Of a stretch of 64,000 nt of DNA, positions 8,798-19,404 are shown in pieces. The DNA lies in assembly GCA_964501365.1 (NCBI GenBank), contig CAZCST010000038.1, positions 16,580 through 80,579 of the forward strand, given 5' to 3'. Numbering within the stretch: position 1 is the first letter of the stretch; every line of letters starts with the position of its first letter. A program made the translations under genes and the position numbers. Under the pieces are notes generated by a model. The model made no database searches and was not told where the DNA came from. It saw only the letters and a program-made list of their open reading frames with translations. The DNA comes from CAZAMB01 sp964501365 (GTDB taxonomy: Bacteria; Planctomycetota; Phycisphaerae; UBA1845).

Positions 8798-10285
8798 ATG
8801 CTCGGAACACTGTTCGGACGCAAAACGCAATTAAAGAAAGAGCCGTGGAGTCTCAACGCCCACCTGCTATCGCTCGGCGACGATGAGTCGATCAGTCTGG
8901 GCCGTGCGATGTGCGGGACTTTCATTACCGGTCAGACCGGAAGCGGCAAGAGCACGTCGTCAGCGGCGCATTTGGCTGAAGCGATGCTTCGATCGGGATT
9001 TGGCGGGCTGGTTCTGAGCGTCAAGGACGAACGCGCGAACTGGGAGCGGTTGTGCCGCGAAACTGGCCGCCTCAATGACCTCGTCATTATCGATGCGAAC
9101 TGCCATTGGCGGTTCAACCCAATCGATTACGAAGCGACGCGGAACGGTCGGGGCGGAGGCCTCACTGAGAACATCGTGCATCTGCTGATGACGCTTCTCG
9201 ATACGGCTGGCCGTAACAACGCTCGGGGGGACGGACGGGAGGATTCCGCGTACTGGAGAAATTCCTGCAAACAACTTCTGCGGAATGCTTGTGACCTCTC
9301 CCTTGTAGCCAACGGGCGAGTGACGGTGCCTGAGCTCTATCAGATTGTCTTATCCGCGCCGACTTCGGCGCAGATGGTGCGGTCCGATGACTGGAGAAAA
9401 AGCTCCTACTGCTTCAAGACACTTACGGCGGCGGACAAGAGGCCAAAATCACAAAGCCAGGCCAGCGACTTCACCCTGGTCGCTGATTATTTTCTTGTTG
9501 AGTTTCCGTGCCTTAGCGACAAAACCAGGAGCGTTATCGTTTCAACTTTTACGTCGCTCGTCGATTGTCTGCTCCGTGGCACCCTCCGGGACCTGTTCTG
9601 CACCGACAGCACGATCACGCCGGAGGCCATTGAGAATGGAAAAATCATCCTGGTCGATCTGCCGGTGAAGGAATACGGGCAGATTGGATTGATGGCCAAC
9701 ATGCTTTGGAAGCTCTCTTTTCAAAAGTCGATCGAGCGCCGGGATGTCAAGAATAACCCGCGCCCTGTTTTCCTTTGGACGGACGAAGGGCACCATTTTC
9801 TGCACAACGAAGATTCGCTCTTTCAATCGACGTGCCGAAGTTCGCGGGTTGCTTCGGTGCTCATCACCCAGAATATTCCGAATCTCGACGTTGCGCTGGG
9901 CGGCGGAGATACAGGCCGGGCGGAAGCGGAAAGCCTCCTGGCCAATTTCGGAACACTCATTCTTCACTGCAACACCTGTCAGCGGACGAACGAATTCGCG
10001 TCTGGGTTGATCGGCCGATCGCTGCAATTTTTCAGTAATGGAAGTACGAGCAACCAATGTGACGACTGGCCGATGGCGGCGCTGGGTCTGGGAAACTCCG
10101 GGCAGACGAGCGGAGGATTCAGCGAGGCGTATGAGTACGAAGTCCAGCCGTCATTCTTTACATTGCTGCGCACTGGCGGGCCGAAGAATCGTTGGGAGGC
10201 CGACGCCGTGGTCATTAAGAGCGGGGAAACGTTTCGGAAGTCGGGCAGAATCTTTCTGCCCGTGACGTTCCGGCAAAAACTGTAG
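8798..10285 (+). CDS. Type IV coupling ATPase (TraD/TraG/VirD4-like)
   Basis: 495 residues. Walker A GQTGSGKST is at residues 45-53, Walker B-like PVFLWTDEGHHF near 325, and SSRVASVLITQNIPNLD downstream matches the TraG/TraD C-terminal recognition region. The protein lacks the usual N-terminal transmembrane pair, so it is predicted to be soluble or membrane-associated through partners; the membrane protein encoded next (10.4 kb) is a candidate anchor. It would couple the relaxase-DNA complex to a secretion channel. A CGGAG ribosome binding site precedes the ATG. No other type IV secretion genes are in the window. Confidence 0.85.
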   Translation: MLGTLFGRKTQLKKEPWSLNAHLLSLGDDESISLGRAMCGTFITGQTGSGKSTSSAAHLAEAMLRSGFGGLVLSVKDERANWERLCRETGRLNDLVIIDANCHWRFNPIDYEATRNGRGGGLTENIVHLLMTLLDTAGRNNARGDGREDSAYWRNSCKQLLRNACDLSLVANGRVTVPELYQIVLSAPTSAQMVRSDDWRKSSYCFKTLTAADKRPKSQSQASDFTLVADYFLVEFPCLSDKTRSVIVSTFTSLVDCLLRGTLRDLFCTDSTITPEAIENGKIILVDLPVKEYGQIGLMANMLWKLSFQKSIERRDVKNNPRPVFLWTDEGHHFLHNEDSLFQSTCRSSRVASVLITQNIPNLDVALGGGDTGRAEAESLLANFGTLILHCNTCQRTNEFASGLIGRSLQFFSNGSTSNQCDDWPMAALGLGNSGQTSGGFSEAYEYEVQPSFFTLLRTGGPKNRWEADAVVIKSGETFRKSGRIFLPVTFRQKL

Positions 10286-10375
10286 TTCTCGATTCATCGG
10301 GTTGATTGGAATAGCGGTCGTGGCCGTCGGCGCAAAAAGTGTGCGCATCGGTTGGGACACTGCGGGAGAAATGCC

Positions 10376-10969
10376 GTGGGTATGGATCAAGATCATGGCC
10401 CGTCGGGACCTGAGCGGCTGAAAACGGCCCTGGGGTGGGTCGCCTTCATGAGCGGTGCCTTGGCCATATCAGTCGAAGTTTTCCTTCACCGGAGCCGGAG
10501 CTTCGGTGAGCGTTATGTCGGCATGCAAGCGGCGGCCGTGATTGTGATCGTTCCACTCTATTCGATGTTCTGGGAGGGCTACGACCTGATGCCGCTGATG
10601 CGGTTCCTGGGAGCGTTCCTTCTCATGTGCTTCCTGGTGCGCCTGGGCGGCCTCGTCCGCCGTCGTCGGGACGGCCAGGGAGTTCACAGTCGATACACGG
10701 GTTACCCGCGCCTGATGCGCCTGATGCCCCGGGCGGACGAACGAAGGGTCAAGGGGGCTCTTGAACCCCTCCTCGTATTCTTCGCTGGCATTTTCGCGAG
10801 TCCCACGAGCGAGCCGCTCGGCGGGTACCTAATCCTGACCTCGGTCGGTTTGGCCGTCTCGGTACAGCTCAGTGTCGGATACGAACGGCAACGCGTAATC
10901 GATATGAATGACGCCTATTTGGAACAGCGGTACGTCGCGGAGCGGTTCCGCGAGATGCGTCGTAACTAA
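10376..10969 (+). CDS. Multi-spanning membrane protein, mobile-element associated
   Basis: 197 residues from GTG 10376, preferred because GGGAG lies seven bases upstream (an in-frame TTG at 10352 is less likely). There are about five hydrophobic segments, including TALGWVAFMSGALAISVEVF, AAAVIVIVPLYSMFW, LGAFLLMCFLVRLGG and two after residue 135, with a basic loop RRRRDG. No enzyme motif is seen. Because the coupling ATPase just upstream has no membrane anchor of its own, this protein may supply it; that is an inference from position only. Confidence 0.65.
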   Translation: MGMDQDHGPSGPERLKTALGWVAFMSGALAISVEVFLHRSRSFGERYVGMQAAAVIVIVPLYSMFWEGYDLMPLMRFLGAFLLMCFLVRLGGLVRRRRDGQGVHSRYTGYPRLMRLMPRADERRVKGALEPLLVFFAGIFASPTSEPLGGYLILTSVGLAVSVQLSVGYERQRVIDMNDAYLEQRYVAERFREMRRN

Positions 10970-11002
10970 ATGCAATGAACCTTAAAGCGAAAGGAGTTCG
11001 AG

Positions 11003-11296
11003 ATGAGTAACGAGAATGATGAACCTCAACCAAAGATAGGGTCCGGCCACTTGTCTGCGATGGCCCGGCAGGGATTGCGGGAATTGCGGGCCGCTTTTTA
11101 CCCCGAATCAAATATCGCGCAGCCGCCGGTGTACGGAATCGCGGGTGAGCTCACTCCCGGAGAGATTCGGGATGCTCGGGAACCTAACGTGCGCGACGCG
11201 GATGAAGAAAAGGGTTCGGTACTTGAGGAAAAACTGCGACAGGCGGAAGCTCGCGACAACGACATACGAGATTCTAAAGAGTTGGAAAAGGAGTGA
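11003..11296 (+). CDS. Small charged hypothetical protein
   Basis: 97 residues with a strong AAGGAG ribosome binding site. The protein is highly charged and acidic at the C-terminus, with one amphipathic helix near AMARQGLRELRAAFY and a Pro/Gly segment in the middle. No signal peptide or membrane span. Followed after four bases by a 41-codon membrane peptide gene. Function unknown. Confidence 0.55.
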   Translation: MSNENDEPQPKIGSGHLSAMARQGLRELRAAFYPESNIAQPPVYGIAGELTPGEIRDAREPNVRDADEEKGSVLEEKLRQAEARDNDIRDSKELEKE

Positions 11297-11300
11297 TTCC

Positions 11301-11426
11301 ATGTTTTCATGGATAGTTTGGCTGACTTATCAGGTGGCTGCGACCGCTGCCTTCTTCGTCTGGTACGCCAAGAAACACCCGGACGAAGCCAGGAAGATGT
11401 TAATGAAGTGGCGGAATCTTCTCTGA
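11301..11426 (+). CDS. 41-residue single-span membrane peptide
   Basis: A short frame from ATG 11301 preceded by AAGGAG. It encodes one hydrophobic helix (MFSWIVWLTYQVAATAAFFV) followed by a basic tail (WYAKKHPDEARKMLMKW). The good ribosome binding site and tight spacing behind the 11003 gene support it as real. It is probably an inner-membrane peptide of the mobile element; no known family. Confidence 0.5.
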   Translation: MFSWIVWLTYQVAATAAFFVWYAKKHPDEARKMLMKWRNLL

Positions 11427-11535
11427 AGATTTGCCAATCGGTCGGTCGGTTTGTGAAGGCGCTGCAACGGGGAGCGCTCACGGTCGCGCAAAATCTTGCG
11501 AGTCTCTATTGCTCTCGCAGGGATCGAGGTCAACA

Positions 11536-11748
11536 ATGAATCGGAAGCTATCGATAGCGGAAATTATCCAGGCAGTTGATGCCTCATTGCCGCCGATCTT
11601 GACACCGGAGGAAGCGGCTGGCCTCCTACGGCTCAAGGTGTCTACACTCTACAGGCACGCCAGCGAAGGCCGTTACGGATCGGCTATTAAGCGGGGCAAG
11701 CCCCTTCGCTTCTGGCGTGACCGACTGGTTCAGGAGTTCATGCGGTGA
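11536..11748 (+). CDS. Excisionase-like helix-turn-helix protein
   Basis: 70 residues from ATG 11536 with GAGG upstream; a longer frame start at 11431 is not supported. The segment LTPEEAAGLLRLKVSTLYRH is a MerR/AlpA-type helix-turn-helix, followed by a short wing (SAIKRGKPLRFWRDRLVQEF). Small proteins of this type next to a tyrosine integrase are usually excisionases (recombination directionality factors), which bind the attachment-site arms and bias Int towards excision. It lies 430 bases before the integrase gene. Confidence 0.75.
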   Translation: MNRKLSIAEIIQAVDASLPPILTPEEAAGLLRLKVSTLYRHASEGRYGSAIKRGKPLRFWRDRLVQEFMR

Positions 11749-11779
11749 AAATGGCCGAAGTCAATCAAGCCATCAAAGG

Positions 11780-11992
11780 TCATTGTTTCATTGGGCGTCC
11801 ATTCTCGCGAATCCACGCCTCAAATTGTTCGACACTTATGCCAAAATATGGCGTCGGCCCTTTTGCGTTTTTTGGCTTCCACATGACCGTGGAGGGCTTA
11901 ATTCGGATGGTACCGAAAACACCGCCGTCGTCTTCAATTATTTCTTCGACAAAGGCAACCGAGACAAATCGTTTTCGATTACGTTCTGACAT
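11780..11992 (-). CDS. Small hypothetical protein between xis and int
   Basis: 70 residues on the strand opposite to its neighbours, from ATG 11992 with AGGA about eight bases upstream (an in-frame TTG at 12013 would add 7). The sequence looks protein-like: beta-rich VSVAFVEEIIEDDGGVFGTI, a basic middle and an ending FGISVEQFEAWIRENGR that is probably a helix. No family recognised. An antisense gene between excisionase and integrase could be a small regulator, but this is only positional. Confidence 0.45.
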   Translation of the reverse strand: MSERNRKRFVSVAFVEEIIEDDGGVFGTIRIKPSTVMWKPKNAKGPTPYFGISVEQFEAWIRENGRPMKQ

Positions 11993-12177
11993 ACAGTTTT
12001 CCTCAATGTCCAACTGGCCGCTGCATTCTGCGGGAGCCGTCGCAGAGAACTCTGGAGGACTAGCATACAGCGCCTAGCATAACGGACAAATGTAGGGAAC
12101 ACATCCTCGGCTCAGGTTTTGAAGGATGGTGGGAGAATAGACAACCGTCACTTGCTCTTGGCGAATGGAGATAACCA

Positions 12178-13581
<1,404 letters not shown>

Positions 13582-13701
13582 GCCGTGGGCGGTTGAGGGC
13601 GTCTCTTTTTGAAACACTCGTTCGATGCAGTCACGAAGTTTGTACTCTTGTTCGCGCACAGCACCCTCTTTACGATAGTGGAACGAATTCAGGGAGGTCT
13701 T

Positions 13702-14499
13702 ATGCGATCATTCTTGCGAATTGTGCCGGCCCTTGGGGTGTTGCTCATTCCTGGGTGGATTTGTTGGGCGGTCCAGGGCACGCCCCCAAAGCAGCCAACC
13801 GAGCAGGTGGACCAGATACTGACGGCCCTCCAAAAGCGCAGCGACGGGCTGAAAGACATCCGCTGCGGCGTGGCATTTACGGATGAGGATCGCATCAACC
13901 GGACCACGAACAAAAAAACCGGGCAGATTGTGCTGGCCGTGGCGAAGCCCAACGCCCACTTCCTTGTGCATTTCGAGAAGACCGAAATTGACGGTGTTCG
14001 ATACAAACAGGAGTGGTATCTGTTTGACGGTGTCTGGTTCCATCAGGCAGTCGAGCGGCTCGAGCAAGTGACGCGGCAAAAGATCGCCGGTACCGGTCAG
14101 GAAATAGATCTGTTTGATATTGAGAAGGCCCCCTTCCCCATGCCGTTTGGTCAAAAGAAGGAAAACATTCTCAGGAACTTTGACGTACACCTGGCCGAAC
14201 CGACCGGCAACGATCCGCCCGACACCGACCATCTCATCTGCAATCCCAAACCCACGAGCCGGCTTTCGAAACGATACGATCAACTCGATCTTTATGTACA
14301 TCGCACACTGAACCTTCCCAAGCGTATCATTGTCACGAAGAACAACGGGATGGAGATCAGTACGGCGGAGTTTCCTGACCTCTCAGAAACATCGCTCAAT
14401 ACGGGAGTGGATCGCAAGGACTTTGAAAAACCAGCGGCGTGGGCCAAATACAAGGACGTGGTCGAAGACATTGTGCCGGTGGATACTCAAGCTCCCTGA
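13702..14499 (+). CDS. Exported LolA-like protein (TIGR03009-type)
   Basis: 265 residues from ATG 13702, which has GGAGGT just upstream; the longer frame start at 13609 would hide the signal peptide. The N-terminus RSFLRIVPALGVLLIPGW is a signal sequence. The rest resembles the planctomycete TIGR03009 family, related to LolA/LppX folds: repeated beta strands with FLVHFEKTEIDGVRYKQEWY and YLFDGVWFHQAVERLEQVTR, then YVHRTLNLPKRIIVTKNNG. It probably acts in the periplasm, perhaps in carrying lipids or lipoproteins, but this is not established for this family. First chromosomal gene beyond the tRNA. Confidence 0.65.
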   Translation: MRSFLRIVPALGVLLIPGWICWAVQGTPPKQPTEQVDQILTALQKRSDGLKDIRCGVAFTDEDRINRTTNKKTGQIVLAVAKPNAHFLVHFEKTEIDGVRYKQEWYLFDGVWFHQAVERLEQVTRQKIAGTGQEIDLFDIEKAPFPMPFGQKKENILRNFDVHLAEPTGNDPPDTDHLICNPKPTSRLSKRYDQLDLYVHRTLNLPKRIIVTKNNGMEISTAEFPDLSETSLNTGVDRKDFEKPAAWAKYKDVVEDIVPVDTQAP

Positions 14500-14520
14500 C
14501 AGGCGATTTCGGAGTGGTCT

Positions 14521-15543
14521 GTGCGGAAACCAGCGGTTCTTGTCACCGGTGCAAGCGGCGAAGTCGGGTACGGCCTGATCGAACGCCTGCCGAAGTCGAG
14601 CGATTTACAGATTATTGCGCTGGACCTGAAGGAGTTGCCGCAGGCGATTCGAGAGCGATGCTCGGCGTCGATTGTCGGCGACATTCTCGATCCAAATCTG
14701 CTCCAGCGGCTGGTCACGGAATTCGAGATTCACGCCATCTACCACCTGGCAGCACTGCTCAGCACACGGGCTGAATACACCCCGGAAACCGCTCACCGCG
14801 TCAATGTCGAAGGCACGCTCAATCTCCTGAAATTTGCCCATGAGCAGGCTCGCTGGCACGGCCATACGGTCAAGTTTGTCTTTCCCAGTTCGATCGCGGT
14901 GTACGGACTTCCTTCGATCGAAGTGAAGGAAAAGGCCGGAAAAATTCGCGAAACCGATTGGGTCTTTCCGATCACCATGTACGGCTGCAACAAGGCCTAC
15001 TGCGAACACCTGGGGCGATACTATTCCCTCCACTACCGTCAGCTTGCCGCTGAGGCCGGACCCAGCGGAGTGGATTTTCGATCGGTGCGTTTTCCCGGCT
15101 TGATCAGCGCCGTCACCATGCCCACAGGTGGCACGAGCGACTATGCGGTGGAGATGATTCATGCGGCCGCACAGGACAAGCCGTATGCTTGTTTTGTGTC
15201 GCAGCATGCGCGAATTCCGTTCATGGTGATGCCTGACGCGATTGAGGCATTGCTGCGCCTTGCGAGTGTGCCGTCGGAGAAGTTGACACAGCGGGTGTAC
15301 AACATCGGGGCTTTCAGTTTAACTGCGGCGGAATTGCGTCTCCGCGTGCTGGCAGCATTTCCGCGAGCGGACATCACCTATGTACCGGAGCCTGCACGAG
15401 CGGCGATCGTGGATAGCTGGCCCGCCGACGTGGACGACTCTCCCGCACGTCGCGATTGGAACTGGAAACCCAAATTCGAAGTCGATCGGGCGTTCACGGA
15501 ATACCTCATCCCCGAGATTACGAAGCACTACCGCGAAAAATAA
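14521..15543 (+). CDS. L-threonine 3-dehydrogenase, epimerase-type SDR
   Basis: 340 residues from GTG. The NAD-binding motif VTGASGEVGYG opens an extended short-chain dehydrogenase, with the catalytic pair in MYGCNKAYCEHLG. The segment FPGLISAVTMPTGGTSDYA and the C-terminal AIVDSWPADVDDSPARRDW are closer to the UDP-galactose-epimerase-like threonine dehydrogenases (Flavobacterium, animal TDH) than to sugar epimerases. It would oxidise L-threonine to 2-amino-3-ketobutyrate with NAD. No 2-amino-3-ketobutyrate CoA ligase lies beside it, so other sugar-nucleotide roles remain possible. Confidence 0.75.
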   Translation: MRKPAVLVTGASGEVGYGLIERLPKSSDLQIIALDLKELPQAIRERCSASIVGDILDPNLLQRLVTEFEIHAIYHLAALLSTRAEYTPETAHRVNVEGTLNLLKFAHEQARWHGHTVKFVFPSSIAVYGLPSIEVKEKAGKIRETDWVFPITMYGCNKAYCEHLGRYYSLHYRQLAAEAGPSGVDFRSVRFPGLISAVTMPTGGTSDYAVEMIHAAAQDKPYACFVSQHARIPFMVMPDAIEALLRLASVPSEKLTQRVYNIGAFSLTAAELRLRVLAAFPRADITYVPEPARAAIVDSWPADVDDSPARRDWNWKPKFEVDRAFTEYLIPEITKHYREK

Positions 15544-15644
15544 CTTCGTCCGACTGCGACCTTCCTGACGTATCTGCGGATCGCTTATTCCGAAAAATGT
15601 GCGGATCATCCCCTTGGCTCCGTTAACGCATAGAATGTTCCACG

Positions 15645-16901
15645 ATGATCTGGATTGTGCTCGTGTTGCTGCTTACCCTCTCCGCCGTCGTTTCGGCATC
15701 GGAGACTTCCCTGTTCAGCCTTCCGCCCAAAACGCTCCGGGAATTTGAGCGATCCGGAGGGCTGCACCGCCGGGCGGTCCGAATGATGCGCGAACCGCAC
15801 AATGTCCTGATGACGGTGCTGCTGGCCAACACGTTCAGCAACCTCGGCTTGTACGTTGTCTCCTTCGTCGCCCTGGAAAAGCTGGGCCATACGTATCCGG
15901 GCTTTGCGGCAGCGGCCGGAATCGGTGTATTGCTTACGGTGATCGTATTTGGGGAGTTGCTCCCCAAGGGCTTGGCGCTGGCCAATGCGCGCCGTGTGGC
16001 CCCCTTCGGCGCAGGCCTGCTATGGATTCTTGGCATTGTCTTCCTGCCCGTTCAGTGGATTCTCACGGTTCTTCTGGTCAATCCCATTACCCGACTGTTT
16101 TCTCCGGCCCACCCGATGTCGCCAACCGTGACGACGGAAGAACTGCGACTTCTTGTTGAACATTCCGCGCGGCACGGGCACCTGGACTCTGCCGAAAACG
16201 AAATGCTCCAGGCGATTGTGGGTCTTACGGACGCATCGGTGCGCGACATCATGACTCCGCGAGTGGACATTGAGGGCGTGCCTCTTACCGAGCAGCCTGC
16301 CAAGGTTCGAGCGAGGATATTGGCCGCCAAGAAGCGCATCTTTCCCGCGTGCGGCAAGGACCTCGACGATATTCGCGGTGTGTTGCATGCGCGCGACGTG
16401 CTGCTTTCCCCGCACACTCCCTGGCGAAGCCTGCTGCGGCTTGTTCATTTCGTGCCCGAGCAAATCAATCTTTCGCAATTGATGCGTCATTTCCGGGAGA
16501 ACCGGTCCCACTTTGCGATTGTCGTGGATGAATACGGCGGCACGGCGGGACTGGTGACCAGCGAGGACGCAGTGGAGTGGATTGTCGGCGACCTTCCTGA
16601 TGAAGACGCCGCCACCCGGACGCCACCCATGGAGCGGATCGACGAGAACACCTATCTGGTGGCCGGCGACCTGAGCATCCGTGAATGGGCGGATCGATTT
16701 GGCGTGCAGGAGATCGACGGACAGATTGACACCGTCGGCGGGCTCATTCTCTCCCGGCTTGGACGGTTGCCGCACGTGGGCGACAAGATCAAGCTCCGCA
16801 ATCTGACTCTCACCGTCGAAAACATGAAGCGCCGTCGGGTCGAGCGCGTGCGACTTGAGCGCGATCCCCTGGAGGTCGAAGTCGTGGGGGCCAACATATG
16901 A
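15645..16901 (+). CDS. CNNM/CorC-type membrane protein with CBS and CorC domains
   Basis: 418 residues. The N-terminal DUF21/CNNM transmembrane domain (residues 1 to about 145) contains SASETSLFSL and VFGELLPKGLALANA, both typical. A CBS pair follows (DIMTPRVDIEGVPL; FAIVVDEYGGTAGLVTSEDA) and then a CorC/HlyC domain (EIDGQIDTVGGLILSRLG). Family members are linked to Mg2+ or Co2+ efflux and were once called hemolysins. It overlaps the next gene by four bases and the two CNNM proteins probably form one functional pair. Confidence 0.85.
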   Translation: MIWIVLVLLLTLSAVVSASETSLFSLPPKTLREFERSGGLHRRAVRMMREPHNVLMTVLLANTFSNLGLYVVSFVALEKLGHTYPGFAAAAGIGVLLTVIVFGELLPKGLALANARRVAPFGAGLLWILGIVFLPVQWILTVLLVNPITRLFSPAHPMSPTVTTEELRLLVEHSARHGHLDSAENEMLQAIVGLTDASVRDIMTPRVDIEGVPLTEQPAKVRARILAAKKRIFPACGKDLDDIRGVLHARDVLLSPHTPWRSLLRLVHFVPEQINLSQLMRHFRENRSHFAIVVDEYGGTAGLVTSEDAVEWIVGDLPDEDAATRTPPMERIDENTYLVAGDLSIREWADRFGVQEIDGQIDTVGGLILSRLGRLPHVGDKIKLRNLTLTVENMKRRRVERVRLERDPLEVEVVGANI

Positions 16902-17887
16902 CGATCGAATGGATCTCCATGCTGGCGTTCATCGCCTTGACGCTCTTTCTGGCCGGCCTGTTTGCCGGGTCGGAAACGGGGTTTTACTGTCTCAATCGAC
17001 TTCGTGTGTTTCTCGGCGTGCAACAGGGAAATCGCCGTGCCGCGCGAATCGCCCGGCTGATCGAAGACGAGCAGGGCACGCTGGCTGGTACGCTGGCGGG
17101 AACCAACATCATGCACTATCTGCTGACCAGCGCAGTGGCCTTCACGTTCACTTCGCTCGTGGGACTCCCTCCAGCCGTCGCCGAGCTTTATACGCTGATC
17201 GTTCTGACGCCCGTGGTCTTCGTGTTTGCCGAAGTTGTTCCCAAGAACGTCTTTCAGCGTTATGCCGATTCGCTCATGCCCAGATTCAGCTGGCTGCTCT
17301 ACGTAGCCAACCGCACGTTTCGCGTGTTGGGCCTGGTGTGGTTGATGAAGAAGCTGACTGCGCTGGCGGCGCGATGGACGGGGGCGCCGGAAGTCGAGCC
17401 GCTTACGGGTGGGCCCAAACGGTACATCGCCTCGCTTCTTCAGGAGGCCCTTTCGCAGCGGCATCTGGGGGAGGATCAATCTGAGTTGATCGAGCGGGTC
17501 GTGAAACTTTCCGACACGCCGGTGCGCTTTGTGATGGTTCCTCAGCAGAGGGTGGTGATGATTTCGGCTGATGCCGACAGGGAGCGCTTCATGCGCATGG
17601 CACGATCCACTGAGCACGCCCGCGTACTCGTGTACAGTGTTCGACGGACGCAGATCATCGGGTTGGTGAAAATCGACGAGTTGTTGCGCGACACGACCTG
17701 GCTGCGGGTGGGCGATCGAGCGGTTCCCGTGCTGCAACTGCGACCATTCGAAACAGTGGCCAACGCCATGGCGCGCATGCAGCGGATGCAAAAAGAGGTG
17801 GCCATTGTCACCGGATTCGGCGGCGGGTTACTGGGGATGGTGACTTTGCGGGATTTGCTCGATGAAGTTGTGGGGGAAATTCCGTGA
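16898..17887 (+). CDS. Second CNNM-type membrane protein with CBS domains
   Basis: 329 residues, starting in an ATGA overlap with the preceding gene. The CNNM domain has LAGLFAGSETGFYCLNRLRV, GTNIMHYLLTSAV and VFAEVVPKNVFQRYA. Two short CBS-like segments follow (RFVMVPQQRVVMIS; IVTGFGGGLLGMVTLRDLLD), but there is no CorC/HlyC tail, unlike its partner. Translational coupling suggests the two form a heteromeric metal-efflux or regulatory unit. Confidence 0.8.
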   Translation: MTIEWISMLAFIALTLFLAGLFAGSETGFYCLNRLRVFLGVQQGNRRAARIARLIEDEQGTLAGTLAGTNIMHYLLTSAVAFTFTSLVGLPPAVAELYTLIVLTPVVFVFAEVVPKNVFQRYADSLMPRFSWLLYVANRTFRVLGLVWLMKKLTALAARWTGAPEVEPLTGGPKRYIASLLQEALSQRHLGEDQSELIERVVKLSDTPVRFVMVPQQRVVMISADADRERFMRMARSTEHARVLVYSVRRTQIIGLVKIDELLRDTTWLRVGDRAVPVLQLRPFETVANAMARMQRMQKEVAIVTGFGGGLLGMVTLRDLLDEVVGEIP

Positions 17888-17917
17888 AAGAGGGGGATCG
17901 AATGGGGACGGTCAATC

Positions 17918-18577
17918 TCAGCGCCCGATGGGGCCTTCGATCACATGCCAAAGAATTCTGGCATTGGACGACGTGCATGCGGCCACATGACCGGCATAGG
18001 CGAAATGCTCGACGGTGAACTCTCGTTGTTGATAGGTCAATACAAACCGACCGTGAGGGTCGATGCGTGAGAGTCGACAGGCCTTAAGCCCGCCAATGCC
18101 CTTGCTTTTGGCCTTCAGGGCCGCTTCCTTTGCCGTCCACATCCTGAAAAATGCACTCCAATCCACGTTTGCGGGTTCGTCCGCAGCATTTTCTTGTGGG
18201 GGCGTTTCTTTGGCCGGTGCCTGATTGCTCTGCCGCGCTTTTCCTTGAATTTTCATCAGGTCCCATTCCTCCTGCGACGCGACAGCCGGCGAAAGGTCCC
18301 GGCCACGCGGCGTGATCGATTCAATATCGATGCCCACGGCTACGGGTGAGATTACAGCCGCGGCAAATCGCGGCTTGTGCGAGATGGACCAATGAAATCG
18401 GTCGCGAGGCAGCGGCACGCGATCGGGCGTGAAGGGCCACGGACCGGCGGGTGCTCCGCTGAGCTTAGCACTGTGATCCAGCGCGATACGGGCAAACTCG
18501 CGCTGCCGTTCAATAAATTGCGGCCCGACAAGGCCGGGGCGATGCGGAATACGGATCATTACCGGATGAATCACCAT
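17918..18577 (-). CDS. 4'-phosphopantetheinyl transferase (Sfp/AcpT type)
   Basis: 219 residues from ATG 18577, six bases after the stop of the upstream reductase gene; the longer frame reaching 18679 overlaps that gene and is unlikely. Motifs: HWSISHKPRFAAAV, AVGIDIESITPRG, and FRMWTAKEAALKAKSKG, which carry the CoA and Mg2+ binding residues. A Pro/Glu-rich insert (about 135-155) lies before the last motif. It would convert an apo acyl carrier protein to its holo form. It is the last gene of the five-gene acyl operon and suggests a dedicated carrier protein elsewhere. Confidence 0.85.
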   Translation of the reverse strand: MVIHPVMIRIPHRPGLVGPQFIERQREFARIALDHSAKLSGAPAGPWPFTPDRVPLPRDRFHWSISHKPRFAAAVISPVAVGIDIESITPRGRDLSPAVASQEEWDLMKIQGKARQSNQAPAKETPPQENAADEPANVDWSAFFRMWTAKEAALKAKSKGIGGLKACRLSRIDPHGRFVLTYQQREFTVEHFAYAGHVAACTSSNARILWHVIEGPIGR

Positions 18578-18582
18578 CTTGC

Positions 18583-19404
18583 TTACGGTTTGTCGGTCGG
18601 CCAGATTCCTCCGAGCGCATGTTTGACCACGTCGGCGTCGAAATAATTCGTTCCCATGCCCGCGTCCACGACCACGCATTGCGCGTTGACCCCGCTGGAT
18701 CGCTCACTCAGAAGGAAAAGTGCCGCATTGGCCACCTCCTCGGTGGTCAGCCCGCTCTTGCGCGGAATCACCTGCTCAGCGAACAGGTAATTCTCCGCGT
18801 AGCCGGGAATTCCCGCCGACGCGCTGGTCTTGAGCAGGCCGGCCGCGACCGCGTTGAATCGCACGTGCGAAAAACGGCTGAACGACTTGGCCAGGAATGC
18901 GACCGACGAGTCCAGCGCGGCCTTGGCGGGAGCCATGTATCCATAACTCTCGACTGCCATGCGCGTCGTTGAAATGGAAATCGTCACGGCGCTGGCCTTC
19001 GGGTCGAAGATTTCCTTGAAGGCATTGGCCAGTGCGATGAAGGAGTAACAACTGATCGAGACACAGCGGAGAAAGTCCTTCCGCGCGACCTCGTGAAACT
19101 TGCCGGAGAAATCTTCATAGTCGGCATAAGCGATCGAGTGCAGCAGTCCGTGAACGACCGGATGCCTTTCCCGGATGGTCCTCGCCAGCGATGAAATCTG
19201 CTGATCGTGCTCGACATCGCAAACGTACACTTCACAATTGGGTAACAGCTTTCGCACCGCGTCGCGCCGCGCCTCCGATCGCACGCTTGCCACGACCGTA
19301 GCGCCCTCTTCCAAGAGCAGCTGCGCGACGTGATAGGCCACGCTTCGCTTGTTGGCGATGCCCAATACGACGATGACCTTGCCGCCAAGATGAAGGAAAC
19401 TCAC
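18583..19404 (-). CDS. FabI-like enoyl-ACP reductase
   Basis: 273 residues. The nucleotide-binding start GKVIVVLGIANKRSVAYHVA is the FabI-type variant of the SDR motif. The catalytic block YGYMAPAKAALDSSVAFLAK gives Tyr-x6-Lys, and the C-terminus VNAQCVVVDAGMG is family-typical. It would reduce the trans-2 double bond of an acyl-ACP with NAD(P)H. It overlaps the dehydratase gene by four bases, so dehydration and reduction are produced together. Housekeeping FabI cannot be excluded, but the operon with two CrtI-like enzymes points to a dedicated accessory copy. Confidence 0.85.
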   Translation of the reverse strand: MSFLHLGGKVIVVLGIANKRSVAYHVAQLLLEEGATVVASVRSEARRDAVRKLLPNCEVYVCDVEHDQQISSLARTIRERHPVVHGLLHSIAYADYEDFSGKFHEVARKDFLRCVSISCYSFIALANAFKEIFDPKASAVTISISTTRMAVESYGYMAPAKAALDSSVAFLAKSFSRFSHVRFNAVAAGLLKTSASAGIPGYAENYLFAEQVIPRKSGLTTEEVANAALFLLSERSSGVNAQCVVVDAGMGTNYFDADVVKHALGGIWPTDKP

